DNA of 64,000 nt from Arthrobacter burdickii (GTDB lineage: Bacteria > Actinomycetota > Actinomycetes > Actinomycetales > Micrococcaceae): assembly GCF_030433645.1 (NCBI RefSeq), contig NZ_JAROCG010000001.1, positions 434,001 through 498,000 of the forward strand, read 5' to 3'. Shown one piece after another: positions 1 to 7,963 of this stretch (positions are counted from its first letter, which is position 1; every line of letters begins with the position of its first letter). A program made the translations under genes and the position numbers. Under the pieces are notes generated by a model, which was not told where the DNA came from, searched no databases, and saw only the letters and a list, made by a program, of their open reading frames with translations.

Positions 1-1264
1 CATACTGGTCCGCGTCCACAATCCGAGGTGTCTTCGCGGTGGTGAAATTGATGTTGTCCAGAGGCGTGGATTTCTCGTAGATCGCGCCCCCCGAGGTGGT
101 GCAGACGCCGGCGTTCGTCGTGCCGCTGGGCTTCGGATAGGTGGCGAAGGTCCGCAGCCGCTGCGCGGCCTCGTCGATCAGGACGATCACCCGGTTGGGG
201 CACTCGCCCTGGGTCGCGATCGTATGCTTCGTCCACTGCGAGGACACGTTGTCCAGCGCCAACAGCTGGATCAGCGGCTGGGACGAAGACGTGAACGATG
301 TCTTGACCGCGGCGAAGACCCGGCCACCGGAGGAATCCAGCCACTTCAGGTTCATGTGGTCGTCACCGCTCTTCAGCCCCGACGTCGCCGCCACGGCAGG
401 GCTCCAGGTGGTGATCGGGTCCGTGTCGCGGTGGTAGCTCCAGTAAAAGCCGGCGGTGGCATCGCTGGCCTCACGGCTCCACATCACGCCCATCTTGCCG
501 GGTCCGAACGCGACCAGGGTGGAGATGTCGTCCAGGGTGACGTTGCTCAGCGACGCCGGGTGCGGAAACGGCGTCCCCCACGTCGCGCCGTCCTCGCCGG
601 TGACGTTCAGGTAGATCCGGTTTCCCTGCTGCCAGGTGGCCCACACCCGACCGGTCGAGTCCTTGTCGATGGTCAGCGCCTCGACCTTTTGGTCATTGAT
701 CTTTGTCGCACCCAGCAGCGCATACGTCTTCGTGCTCGCGTTGTAGCTGTAGCGGCGCATCGTCGTCGGGAAGCCCGCCACAGCCGCCACGCCGTCATTG
801 ACGAACTGGTAGCTCGCCACGAAGAGGGTCGACCCGTCCCACAGGACGTCATGGTGCGTGTTCGCCCGCGGGTCCGTCGCCACGCCCGTATCGACCCACG
901 AACTCGTTCCGGCATCGAACCGGAAGATATGGAAATCCGAACTGGCGGTGTCCCACAGGTTGCCCCACCAGCGCCCGTCGTTGAACCACAGCGCGTTGGT
1001 CGCCCGCTTCGTACCCGTCGGGGTACCCGTCCCGGCATGGGACGGACCCTCGACCCCGACATCACCGGGAGCAGCCGACGCCCCGACCGGCACCACCAGG
1101 GCGCCCAGCCCAAGCAGCACCGCTGTCAACAGCGCCGTCAGCAGTGAAGGATGCCGGAGGTTCGCCAACCCACCTCGACGAAGACCCCGCCCTCCGCCAG
1201 GCTTCGGAGCCCTGCGGCCTCCACTACGCCTGCGCATGGGAAAAAATGGATAATCCAGCATCAT
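1..1264 (-). CDS. Secreted protein with sialidase-like repeats (3' end outside window)
   Basis: The reading frame stays open from the ATG pair at 1264/1261 down to the window edge, about 421 codons, so the C-terminus is missing. The start is followed by an Arg-rich stretch and a hydrophobic segment (LLTALLTAVLLGLGALVVPV) ending in ASAAPG, a classical signal peptide. The mature part has repeated blade-like strands such as NALWFNDGRWWGNLWD, HHDVLWDGSTLFVAS and GRVWATWQQGN, typical of BNR/sialidase-type propellers; a full Asp-box is not obvious. A G-rich AGGGGG lies just upstream of the ATG pair; a third in-frame ATG at 1237 is an alternative start. It is transcribed away from the HTH gene at 1494. 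The function is unknown; it may be a surface or secreted binding protein. The frame is certain and the family is an inference from composition. Confidence 0.7.
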   Translation of the reverse strand, partial: MMLDYPFFPMRRRSGGRRAPKPGGGRGLRRGGLANLRHPSLLTALLTAVLLGLGALVVPVGASAAPGDVGVEGPSHAGTGTPTGTKRATNALWFNDGRWWGNLWDTASSDFHIFRFDAGTSSWVDTGVATDPRANTHHDVLWDGSTLFVASYQFVNDGVAAVAGFPTTMRRYSYNASTKTYALLGATKINDQKVEALTIDKDSTGRVWATWQQGNRIYLNVTGEDGATWGTPFPHPASLSNVTLDDISTLVAFGPGKMGVMWSREASDATAGFYWSYHRDTDPITTWSPAVAATSGLKSGDDHMNLKWLDSSGGRVFAAVKTSFTSSSQPLIQLLALDNVSSQWTKHTIATQGECPNRVIVLIDEAAQRLRTFATYPKPSGTTNAGVCTTSGGAIYEKSTPLDNINFTTAKTPRIVDADQY

Positions 1265-1401
1265 GCCCCCTGAGTTGAGTGATCGTCGATCCTCCCCAGG
1301 TCTGTCCAGTGTCAACGTTTGAAGCTGCCTAAACAACCCCCAACTGTGGGGATCTCTCGACTACCGCCGCCCCCACTACTTGCTGCTCGAGCCACACAAG
1401 A

Positions 1402-1420
1402 CACGTAGTAATTACTCGTG
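1402..1420. promoter_or_regulatory. Palindrome in divergent promoter region, candidate operator
   Basis: A perfect 10-bp palindrome AGTAATTACT (1407-1416) is flanked by CACG and CGTG, giving a 19-nt near-symmetric element. It lies between the divergent secreted-protein gene and the small HTH gene and is much more AT-rich than its surroundings. It could be an operator for the HTH protein or another regulator. No binding evidence can be read from the sequence. Confidence 0.35.
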
Positions 1421-1493
1421 CGCCGACCACCGGGGCCCATCAGTGTTAGCAGAGACGTAGGAGTGGCGAACGGGTCTCAAGGAGCAGGTAACA

Positions 1494-1688
1494 ATGGCGC
1501 ATAACAACCCCATGACAGAGAACCTACTGACGGTTGCGGAGATAGCCGCCCAGATGCGGGTATCGAAGATGACGGTGTACCGACTGGTGCAGTCCGGCGC
1601 GATGCACGGTATCCGGTTCGGCCGCTCCTACCGGGTGCCGGAAGCGGCCGTGCAGCAGTACCTCGACTCCGTGAACTCAGGGCACTGA
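1494..1688 (+). CDS. Small helix-turn-helix protein of the excisionase/BldC-like type
   Basis: This 64-residue protein is almost entirely one winged-helix HTH of the MerR/excisionase class. LLTVAEIAAQMRVSKMTVYR forms the helix-turn-helix and GIRFGRSYRVPEAAVQQYL the wing and last helix. Actinobacteria carry such proteins as stand-alone chromosomal regulators (BldC, and the Rv0500A type with MRVSKMTVYRLV), so the excisionase label does not imply a phage. AAGGAG is placed 9 nt before the ATG. It is divergent from the secreted protein at 1-1264 and upstream of the phospholipase D gene. No integrase or attachment site is visible nearby. The DNA-binding role is well supported; its targets are unknown. 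Confidence 0.85.
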   Translation: MAHNNPMTENLLTVAEIAAQMRVSKMTVYRLVQSGAMHGIRFGRSYRVPEAAVQQYLDSVNSGH

Positions 1689-2231
1689 TCCACCCGCTCG
1701 TCACTGAGCTGGGCAGGCGCACGGAGGGCAACCACGCTGACGGTGAACCGCTGGACGGTGTCCGGTGCGCGTCCAGGATCGACGAGCGGGATGCTCCATG
1801 CCGAGATCGAACTGGTCCGTATATGAGTACGGGATGTCATTCAGCGCAAACGTCCTGCCCGAGCATTGCTTCGGCTGATGCCTGCTGTCGCGTAGCCACT
1901 CGGAGGTGGGGGGCCCGAACGGCGTCCTGCTCACCGGCGCCCTCGAAGGTAGCAGTGATGCGAGTTCTCGAGTGACTGCGGATCCAGGCGCACCTAGTGC
2001 TGCTGCGTATCACGCGTCGGGGCGAACGTCCTGAAGCGCCGATCCTCCGACGCCCCGCGAGGTGCTGGCACGACCACCTTGTGGGTGGTCGGAAACTCGT
2101 CTCGGCGGCGCCTTTCGGCTGGAATAAGCGCGCGGCTCGACCCTGATCGATGCCCTGAACCGGCAGATTCGTAGGCTACTTTGGAGACCGTGTACTAGCG
2201 GCCTTGCCTCGGGCCCCGGAAGGAGCATCGA
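1689..2231. other. Non-coding stretch with one hairpin
   Basis: No credible gene is seen in these 543 bases: open frames on either strand are short, lack ribosome sites and show no recognisable motif. A hairpin with 8-bp arms CGACCACC/GGTGGTCG (2071-2091, 5-nt loop) stands alone without a T-run. AGGAG at the right end is the ribosome site of the phospholipase D gene. The stretch may be decayed sequence. Confidence 0.5.
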
Positions 2232-3845
2232 GTGGACCGTGACGTGGACAGCTGGTTCCTGAGCCGCGCTGAGCGGGGGAACCTGGCGACGGAGGTGCAC
2301 GCAGGCGGCACCGGGTCGCAGTCCTGGTCCGAGGGGAACCTCGTGCGGCCCCTCGTTCACGGAGCTACCTACTTCGCCAGACTGCATGAAGAGCTGACAG
2401 CCCTGCGCGAGGGGGACCGCGTGTGGTTCACCGACTGGCGCGGCGACGGCGACGAACGGCTGACGGAGGACGGCCCGTCGATCGGCACGTTGCTTGCGGA
2501 TCTGGCGCGCAAGGGTGTGGAAGTGCGGGGCCTGATTTGGAGATCCCACGGAGAGCGCGTGTCGGCGCCGATCAGCGGCCGGTCCAACGAGCTCATGAGC
2601 CGCCAGGTCAACGACGCAGGCGGAGAGGTGCTGTTGGATCAGCGTGTCCGCCTCTTCGGCTCCCACCACCAGAAACTCTTCGTCATCCGCCGTCGTGACG
2701 ACCCGTCGCGAGACGTCGCGTTCGTCGGTGGAATCGACCTCTCCCACAGCAGGCGCGACGATGCCGGCCACGCGGGAGATCCGCAAGCAGTGACGATGGA
2801 TCCCCGGTACGGGAAACAGCCGCCGTGGCACGACGCCGCCCTCGAACTCCGCGGGCCCGTGGTGGGAGATGTGCTCGCATTGTTCGCCGAACGGTGGAAC
2901 GATCCGCATCCCCTGGACCACCGCACTCCTTACCGGATGCTGCTGCATCGCCTCGCCCGCATGCCACGGCACCCCGAGCCGCTTCCAGACACTGCTCCGC
3001 CACCACCACCCGCGGGCCCCCACGCCGTACAGTTGCTGCGCACCTACGGCGTGAAGCATCCCCCGTTCCCCTTCGCGCCCGAAGGGGAACGGAGCATTGC
3101 CCGTGGTTATGCGAAAGCCTTCTCCCGTGCCCGCTCGCTGATCTACATCGAGGACCAGTACCTGTGGTCGACAGAGGTCGCGGCCGGCATCGCTTCGGCC
3201 CTGGAACGGAACCCCGATCTCAAGGTGATCGCGGTTGTGCCCCGGTACCCGGACTCCGACGGCTTCTTCGGAGGGCCGCCCAGGCGGATCGGGCAAGTGC
3301 GCGCCATGGGGATACTGCACCGGGCTGCGCCCGGCAGGGTCGGCGTGTTCGATCTGGAGAACAGCGCCGGAACACCGATCTACGTGCACGCCAAGATCTG
3401 CATCATCGACGACGTCTGGTTCGCCTGCGGCTCGGACAACTTCAACCGTCGATCCTGGACCTCGGACAGCGAACTCACCTGCGCCGTACTCGACACCACG
3501 AGCGGCACGCCGGAAACGACCCGCACAGACACCGGACAAGATTCCTACCGTCCGCTGGCCCGCGAGTTCCGGGTCCAACTCTGGGCCGAACACCTAGGCC
3601 TGGATCCGGACGACCCCCGCCTCCAGGACCCGGCAGCCGGGTTCGACCTGTGGAACAGCACCGCTGAGGCTCTGGACCGATGGAATGATGCCGGCCGCCG
3701 CGCACCCCGTCCCGCGGGGCAGGTACGGCGCCATACCCCGGCACCCGTGACGCCCCTCCAACGCCTCTGGGCGGAGCCCCTCAGCCGCCTCGTCGTCGAC
3801 CCCGACGGCCGTCCCCGCCGATCACGCGGCACCAACGATTTCTAG
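2232..3845 (+). CDS. Phospholipase D family protein (two HKD motifs)
   Basis: The 537-residue protein has two HKD half-sites of the phospholipase D superfamily: HHQKLFVIRRRDD (His146, Lys148) and YVHAKICIIDD (His386, Lys388), followed by GSDNFNRRS as in bacterial PLDs. The pair of half-sites would form one catalytic centre for phosphodiester hydrolysis or transphosphatidylation. No signal peptide or membrane segment is seen, so a cytoplasmic or peripheral location is likely. The GTG start is chosen because GGAAGGAG lies just upstream and the N-terminus matches. It is monocistronic: long gaps lie on both sides. The true substrate (phospholipid or nucleic acid) cannot be told from motifs; family assignment is secure. 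Confidence 0.9.
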   Translation: MDRDVDSWFLSRAERGNLATEVHAGGTGSQSWSEGNLVRPLVHGATYFARLHEELTALREGDRVWFTDWRGDGDERLTEDGPSIGTLLADLARKGVEVRGLIWRSHGERVSAPISGRSNELMSRQVNDAGGEVLLDQRVRLFGSHHQKLFVIRRRDDPSRDVAFVGGIDLSHSRRDDAGHAGDPQAVTMDPRYGKQPPWHDAALELRGPVVGDVLALFAERWNDPHPLDHRTPYRMLLHRLARMPRHPEPLPDTAPPPPPAGPHAVQLLRTYGVKHPPFPFAPEGERSIARGYAKAFSRARSLIYIEDQYLWSTEVAAGIASALERNPDLKVIAVVPRYPDSDGFFGGPPRRIGQVRAMGILHRAAPGRVGVFDLENSAGTPIYVHAKICIIDDVWFACGSDNFNRRSWTSDSELTCAVLDTTSGTPETTRTDTGQDSYRPLAREFRVQLWAEHLGLDPDDPRLQDPAAGFDLWNSTAEALDRWNDAGRRAPRPAGQVRRHTPAPVTPLQRLWAEPLSRLVVDPDGRPRRSRGTNDF

Positions 3846-4051
3846 CCAAGCAAGCACTGCGGCTTTGCGCAGGAAGTCGGACAAGCAGTTCTCTTAATAC
3901 CCAATTTCTCCTCAATTTCCGGATGAGGGGGTGAAAAACCCTTAGCCTGTTCACGTCAGCACTGGGCGGACGGCTACCTGCAACGGTCCGTCGGGCAGGC
4001 CGGGCTGAAGAATCCATCGCTTCACTCGGTCTCAAACCAAAGGTCTCAGTC
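3846..4051 (+). promoter_or_regulatory. Leader of the TasA-like operon
   Basis: Just after the phospholipase D stop there is a small hairpin CTGCG/CGCAG (about 3857-3872) that may end its transcript. The rest is an AT-richer patch around 3895-3945, then a GC-rich segment with competing short stems (GACGG/CCGTC and CCTGC/GCAGG). AAAGG sits about 8 nt before the ATG at 4052. No promoter or known riboswitch core can be named with confidence. Confidence 0.3.
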
Positions 4052-4678
4052 ATGAAGAATCCTTCTGCGCGCATGCGCACATTCGCCATGTTCGGCGCCG
4101 CTCCCCTTGCTGTTCTCGTAGCTGGAGGGATGGTGTGGCAGGGCTCGCAGGCAGCATTCACTGCCTCCACTCGTAATGCGGGGAACTCTTGGAGCACCGG
4201 CAATGTCGTCCTGAACGACGATGACCTGGGCGCCGCGGCGTTCACGGTCGAGAACATCGTTCCGGGGCAGTCGGGCCAGAAGTGCATCGTGGTCACCTCC
4301 CAGTCGAATGTCGCCGGAGAAGTACGGGCCTACACCCAGAACCTGATCACCTCCCGCGGCATGGAGAACAGAATCCTCATCGATCTGGAACAGGGCACCG
4401 GCGGTTCTTTCAACGACTGCACCGGCTTCATCCCGAGCCCGAACACCGTCCCAGAGTTGCCGCTGTCCACCCTTGCAACAGTGAACAAGGATTTTGCGAC
4501 CGGCGGTTCCAGCTGGCAGACCGCGGGCAAGCCTGGGGAGACGCAGAGCTACCGGGCCACATGGCGTTTTGACACCACCGGCATGAGCCAGGATGCGGTC
4601 AACGCCCTGCAGGGTGCGCGGGTCGGGATCGACCTGGTCTGGGAACTCCAGTCGGACGATTCACCCAGCTCTTCCTGA
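4052..4678 (+). CDS. TasA/CalY-like exported protein with SipW-type signal
   Basis: This 208-residue protein has a hydrophobic export signal (residues about 8-33) that ends in SQAAFTASTRNAGNSWSTG. That layout, a signal followed by A-A-F-T-A-S and an Asn-rich stretch, is the hallmark of TasA/camelysin-like proteins processed by SipW-type peptidases rather than the housekeeping signal peptidase. The mature part is predicted beta-rich with one Cys pair and ends in an acidic, Ser-rich tail. TasA relatives form extracellular fibres in Bacillus biofilms; whether this one does is inference. It is the first gene of an operon with the signal peptidase fusion 18 nt downstream, so peptidase and substrate are made together. 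Confidence 0.75.
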   Translation: MKNPSARMRTFAMFGAAPLAVLVAGGMVWQGSQAAFTASTRNAGNSWSTGNVVLNDDDLGAAAFTVENIVPGQSGQKCIVVTSQSNVAGEVRAYTQNLITSRGMENRILIDLEQGTGGSFNDCTGFIPSPNTVPELPLSTLATVNKDFATGGSSWQTAGKPGETQSYRATWRFDTTGMSQDAVNALQGARVGIDLVWELQSDDSPSSS

Positions 4679-4696
4679 TCCGGCGACCCTGGCAGC

Positions 4697-7225
4697 GTGC
4701 AGTTGATGAGCCGGGAGGAACCCGGGTCAGACCCGGGTTCCTCCCGGCTCCTCCCACTGTTCTCCGCCGAGGGCTGGGCACCTTTCGTCGCGTCCGTCCT
4801 GTCGCGGTTGTATCTGGGTACGGTGCTGAACCTCGCACTGATTGCCGTCCTGCCTGCATTGCTCGGATGGCACGGCACGATCGTCCAGAGCGGGTCGATG
4901 GAGCCGCATATCAGTGCCGGCGATGTCGTCCTCGCAGCACCCCTGGCCCCCGCGGCGCCGGTCCCGGTCGGAGGGGTGGTTGAGTTCAGCAGTCCGGCTT
5001 CGGCCGAGCCCAGTGGGATCGAGAAGACCCGGCTCCACAGGATCGTCGGCGACAATGCGGACGGCACGTTCGTCACTGCCGGAGATGCAAACGCCGATGC
5101 GGACAGCACGCCGCTGACCCGGGAGCAGATTACGGGGCAGGCCCGGCTCCTCGTCCCGATGGCCGGACTACCCGGATTATGGCTGGGTACCGGAAACCTT
5201 CCGGCGCTGGCACTGTGGTCCGTAGTGACCTTGTTCGCCGTCGTGATGGCCCTCTTCGGCGGCCGCCCGGTCGGCGGACCGGAGAAAAGCGAGCGCGCAG
5301 ACGGGAACGCGCTCCATGAGGACACAACCGGCCCGTCTGCGACGGCCGCTGGTGCCGGCATGCCGGAGGTGACCGGATCACCCGAGCCCAGGCCATCTGG
5401 CGTGAGAGCCCTCGCGGTAAGGGCCAGTGCTGCGGTGGGGATCATGGCCGCATTGATTGCCCTTGTTCTCGCCGGCGCTGCCATGTTCTCGTCGGCCGCG
5501 TTCACCGCCAGCACGGCCAATGCCGCCAACACCTTCAGCGCTGCTGCCGACTGGACGCCACCGTCCGTCACCATCACGAACCCCGGCCCGTCGGTGCAGG
5601 GCGGCACGACTTTGACGGCTGAGGTCGTCGACGAACAGTCGGGTATCCGTAGCGTGAGCATCGAGTACCTGCCGGCGGGAAGCATGACGTGGACCGTGGC
5701 GTGCGCAACGGTCGCAGCACCCTACACCTGCGTGTGGGACACCCAAAGCGTTCCGGACGGCTCCTACAAGCTGAGGGCCGTAGGCACGAACACCATCGGC
5801 CTCAGTGGTACCTCCGCCGAGATCGATACCCGGGTAATGAATGCATTCGGCATCGCCCTCTCCGACCTGGGCGAGATCCAACGCGGAACGGTCAACCTCG
5901 TCGCGACAATCACTTCTGGCTCGGCCTCGAAGGGCTACGCCGTCCGGGTGGAATACTCCCTGGCTGGTACGAACCGATGGAGTGCCCTCTGCGCGAATCT
6001 CACCGCACCCTACAACTGCTCGTGGAACACGACCGGCTTCGCCAACGACTACTACGACCTGCGCGCCGTCGCCGTCTCGGGAAGCACCGTGACCTACTCG
6101 GAGACGATGACGGATGTCCTGGTCGACAATCTGGGACCGGTCGTCGTGATGTCCGACCCCGGTACGCCACTGAGCGGCACCAGGACGTTCACGGCGACCG
6201 CCACGGATGCGCACTCCGGTGTCGCCCAGACCCAGGTCCAATACTCCCGGTCGGGCACCACCACCTGGACCACCCTGTGCACCGTTGATATCGCCCCGTT
6301 CTCGTGCCGGTTCGACACCACGGCCCTGGCCTACGGCTCGTACAACTTCCGCGCCGTCGCCACCGACGCCGCGGGCATCAGCACCACCTCGGCCGTCGTA
6401 TCGAATCGGATGGTGGACAACACGATCACCTCCGTGTCGGTGGAGGATCCCGGCGCGTACCTTTCCGGCACAGCCAGGCTCACTGCATCCGCAAACTCCA
6501 CTGCCGGGATCAGCAGGGTGCGCATCCAAACCGCGCCCGCGGGAACCTCAACCTGGACCACGCGCTGCACCGTCACGGCGACGCCGTACAGCTGCGACTG
6601 GGACACGCGGGCCACCACTGACGGCCTGTACGACCTGCGCGCCGTCCTCACCGAAAGCACCGGGCGTGAGACGGTATCCGCCACCATCACCGAGCGCCGG
6701 GTGGATAACAGTCCACTGCGCGGAACCGATATCCAGGCGGCCAATGGTCCCGGTACGGCGGGCACGCTGGGAACTGGTGACACCTTGACGCTGACCTACA
6801 GCCAGCAGATCAACCCCACCACGGTGACCGCCGGCTGGAACGGGGCCGCACTGCCCGTGACGGTCCGCCTCCGCGACGGAAACCTGCTGGGCCTCGGTAA
6901 CACAGGGGACACCATCGACGTCCAGCGGAACGGCAGCACCGTCAACCTCGGATCGGCGAACCTGAAGCAGAACTACGCCAAGAGCCGCAGGACGGTGACC
7001 CTCAACGCAACGATGACCGCGACGACGACAACCAGCAACGGCGTTCCGCGCACGGTGGTCACGGTGACGCTGGGTACGATCGCGAGCGGCGCAGGCAGCC
7101 TGCGCACCACGACGACGTCCGCAGCCATGATCTGGAGCCCCGCCGCCGCCGTCACCAGCACAGCCGGCCTTCCGTCCTCCACCGCCCCTGTGACCGAAAC
7201 CGGCCTCCTGGACAGGGACTTCTGA
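4697..7225 (+). CDS. SipW-type signal peptidase fused to a second export signal and Ig-like repeats
   Basis: The single 842-codon frame has three parts. Residues about 40-190 are a SipW-type signal peptidase I: a membrane segment, SGSMEP with nucleophile Ser67, RLHRIVG with His114 in place of the bacterial Lys, GDAN near 129-132, and a second membrane segment (168-187). Residues 188-235 are a polar linker. Residues 236-285 are a new hydrophobic segment ending in SSAAFTASTANAANTFSAA, nearly the same motif as in the TasA-like neighbour. Then come four repeats of about 95 residues, each with a Cys pair (C..PYxC.WDT...YDLRAV) as in Ig-like/Ig3 modules, and a Thr-rich C-terminal domain. Topology fits: catalytic domain outside, linker inside, repeats outside. 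A usual SipW ends near residue 190. The start is uncertain (GTG 4697 or ATG 4706) because a large palindrome covers it. Confidence 0.85.
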   Translation: MQLMSREEPGSDPGSSRLLPLFSAEGWAPFVASVLSRLYLGTVLNLALIAVLPALLGWHGTIVQSGSMEPHISAGDVVLAAPLAPAAPVPVGGVVEFSSPASAEPSGIEKTRLHRIVGDNADGTFVTAGDANADADSTPLTREQITGQARLLVPMAGLPGLWLGTGNLPALALWSVVTLFAVVMALFGGRPVGGPEKSERADGNALHEDTTGPSATAAGAGMPEVTGSPEPRPSGVRALAVRASAAVGIMAALIALVLAGAAMFSSAAFTASTANAANTFSAAADWTPPSVTITNPGPSVQGGTTLTAEVVDEQSGIRSVSIEYLPAGSMTWTVACATVAAPYTCVWDTQSVPDGSYKLRAVGTNTIGLSGTSAEIDTRVMNAFGIALSDLGEIQRGTVNLVATITSGSASKGYAVRVEYSLAGTNRWSALCANLTAPYNCSWNTTGFANDYYDLRAVAVSGSTVTYSETMTDVLVDNLGPVVVMSDPGTPLSGTRTFTATATDAHSGVAQTQVQYSRSGTTTWTTLCTVDIAPFSCRFDTTALAYGSYNFRAVATDAAGISTTSAVVSNRMVDNTITSVSVEDPGAYLSGTARLTASANSTAGISRVRIQTAPAGTSTWTTRCTVTATPYSCDWDTRATTDGLYDLRAVLTESTGRETVSATITERRVDNSPLRGTDIQAANGPGTAGTLGTGDTLTLTYSQQINPTTVTAGWNGAALPVTVRLRDGNLLGLGNTGDTIDVQRNGSTVNLGSANLKQNYAKSRRTVTLNATMTATTTTSNGVPRTVVTVTLGTIASGAGSLRTTTTSAAMIWSPAAAVTSTAGLPSSTAPVTETGLLDRDF
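4708..4750. repeat. 20-bp perfect inverted repeat over the peptidase start region
   Basis: Bases 4708-4727 (beginning GAGCCGGGAGG) are the exact reverse complement of 4731-4750, with only CAG between. In RNA this is a 20-bp stem with a 3-nt loop. It begins 30 nt after the TasA-like stop and overlaps the first codons of the peptidase frame (residues 4-18 if translated from 4697). No T-run follows, so it is not a textbook terminator. A role as attenuator or RNA end that lowers peptidase output relative to the TasA-like protein is inference. Confidence 0.8.
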
Positions 7226-7230
7226 GCCCC

Positions 7231-7246
7231 CCGCACGACGGTGCGG
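7231..7246. terminator. Hairpin between convergent genes
   Basis: CCGCAC and GTGCGG are separated by GACG just after the peptidase-fusion stop and before the stop of the convergent TetR gene. It is short and lacks a T-run; it probably serves both directions. Confidence 0.5.
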
Positions 7247-7258
7247 TGAACGGCCCGG

Positions 7259-7963
7259 CTAGTGCGTGCCGGCCACCGGGTCCGGCACGTCGCGCCCCAG
7301 CCGCGCGATGAGTGCGAGGCTGTCCGCCCGGATGGTCCCGAGGGTGCTGCCGGCGCCGCACAGCACCATGGCCGCGTCGGCCACCTGGAGTGGCGAGTCG
7401 GGCGTGACCTGGCCGTCCGCCCGGAGGCTCACGAGGGATTCGACCAGGCGGAAGGCGAGTTCGCCGTGATGCCGGGCATCACCGTGCCAGAGCGGTGCGG
7501 GGACAGCGGCCGAGCCCAGCCGACGGTACAGGCCGCGCAACTCCCCGCGGTCGGCGAGGAATGAGCGGAAGCGCTCGCCCCGTGCTTCCGGCAGGTGGTA
7601 GAGGACCCCGATGTTCCAGCGACCGCTGCACAGCTGCGTCCCGTCGAACAACGCCACGGCATGGAGCCGGGCGGCGGGAGAGACCGTGCCGTCCCCGATG
7701 GCGGAGGCTGCCCGGGCGAAGGCCAGCCCCTCTGCCACCGTTCCGGTCAGGAGCTCCTCGAGGATGTCGTCCTTCGTGGCGAAGTGGTGGTAGAGCGAGG
7801 ACTGCCGTATCCCGACCGCGTCCGCCACGGCGCGGGTCGAGGTGGTGGCGTAGCCCTGCGTGGTGAAGAGCTCCGCCGCCGCGTCGAGGATCTCCTCACG
7901 GGCCGTGGCTCCGGGGCGGGTCGATTCGCGCGTGCGGGGACGTCCCGGTCCGGTGAGGGTCAC
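7259..7963 (-). CDS. TetR family transcriptional regulator
   Basis: The N-terminal domain is a typical TetR HTH: REEILDAAAELFTTQGYATTST, then VADAVGIRQSSLYHHFATKDDIL, with the recognition helix SSLYHHF. The remaining 150 residues are a helical ligand-binding domain not assignable to a subfamily. The start is set at the GTG giving VTLTGPGRPRTRES, since basic residues directly precede the first helix; the frame continues upstream without a plausible start or homologous residues. It is divergent from the permease gene 212 bp away, the usual layout for a TetR repressor controlling the operon next to it and itself. The inducer may be the substrate or an intermediate of that pathway (inference). 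Length of 234 residues is normal. Confidence 0.88.
   Translation of the reverse strand: MTLTGPGRPRTRESTRPGATAREEILDAAAELFTTQGYATTSTRAVADAVGIRQSSLYHHFATKDDILEELLTGTVAEGLAFARAASAIGDGTVSPAARLHAVALFDGTQLCSGRWNIGVLYHLPEARGERFRSFLADRGELRGLYRRLGSAAVPAPLWHGDARHHGELAFRLVESLVSLRADGQVTPDSPLQVADAAMVLCGAGSTLGTIRADSLALIARLGRDVPDPVAGTH

Noticed and set aside
1494..1688. Prophage or integrative element suggested by an excisionase-like HTH
   Set aside because: No integrase, attachment repeats or phage genes nearby; the protein matches chromosomal BldC-like regulators.
3960..4051. Possible c-di-GMP or other riboswitch before the TasA-like gene
   Set aside because: Short competing stems exist, but the GEMM core sequences (GGCAAACC, ACGCAAAGCC) are absent.
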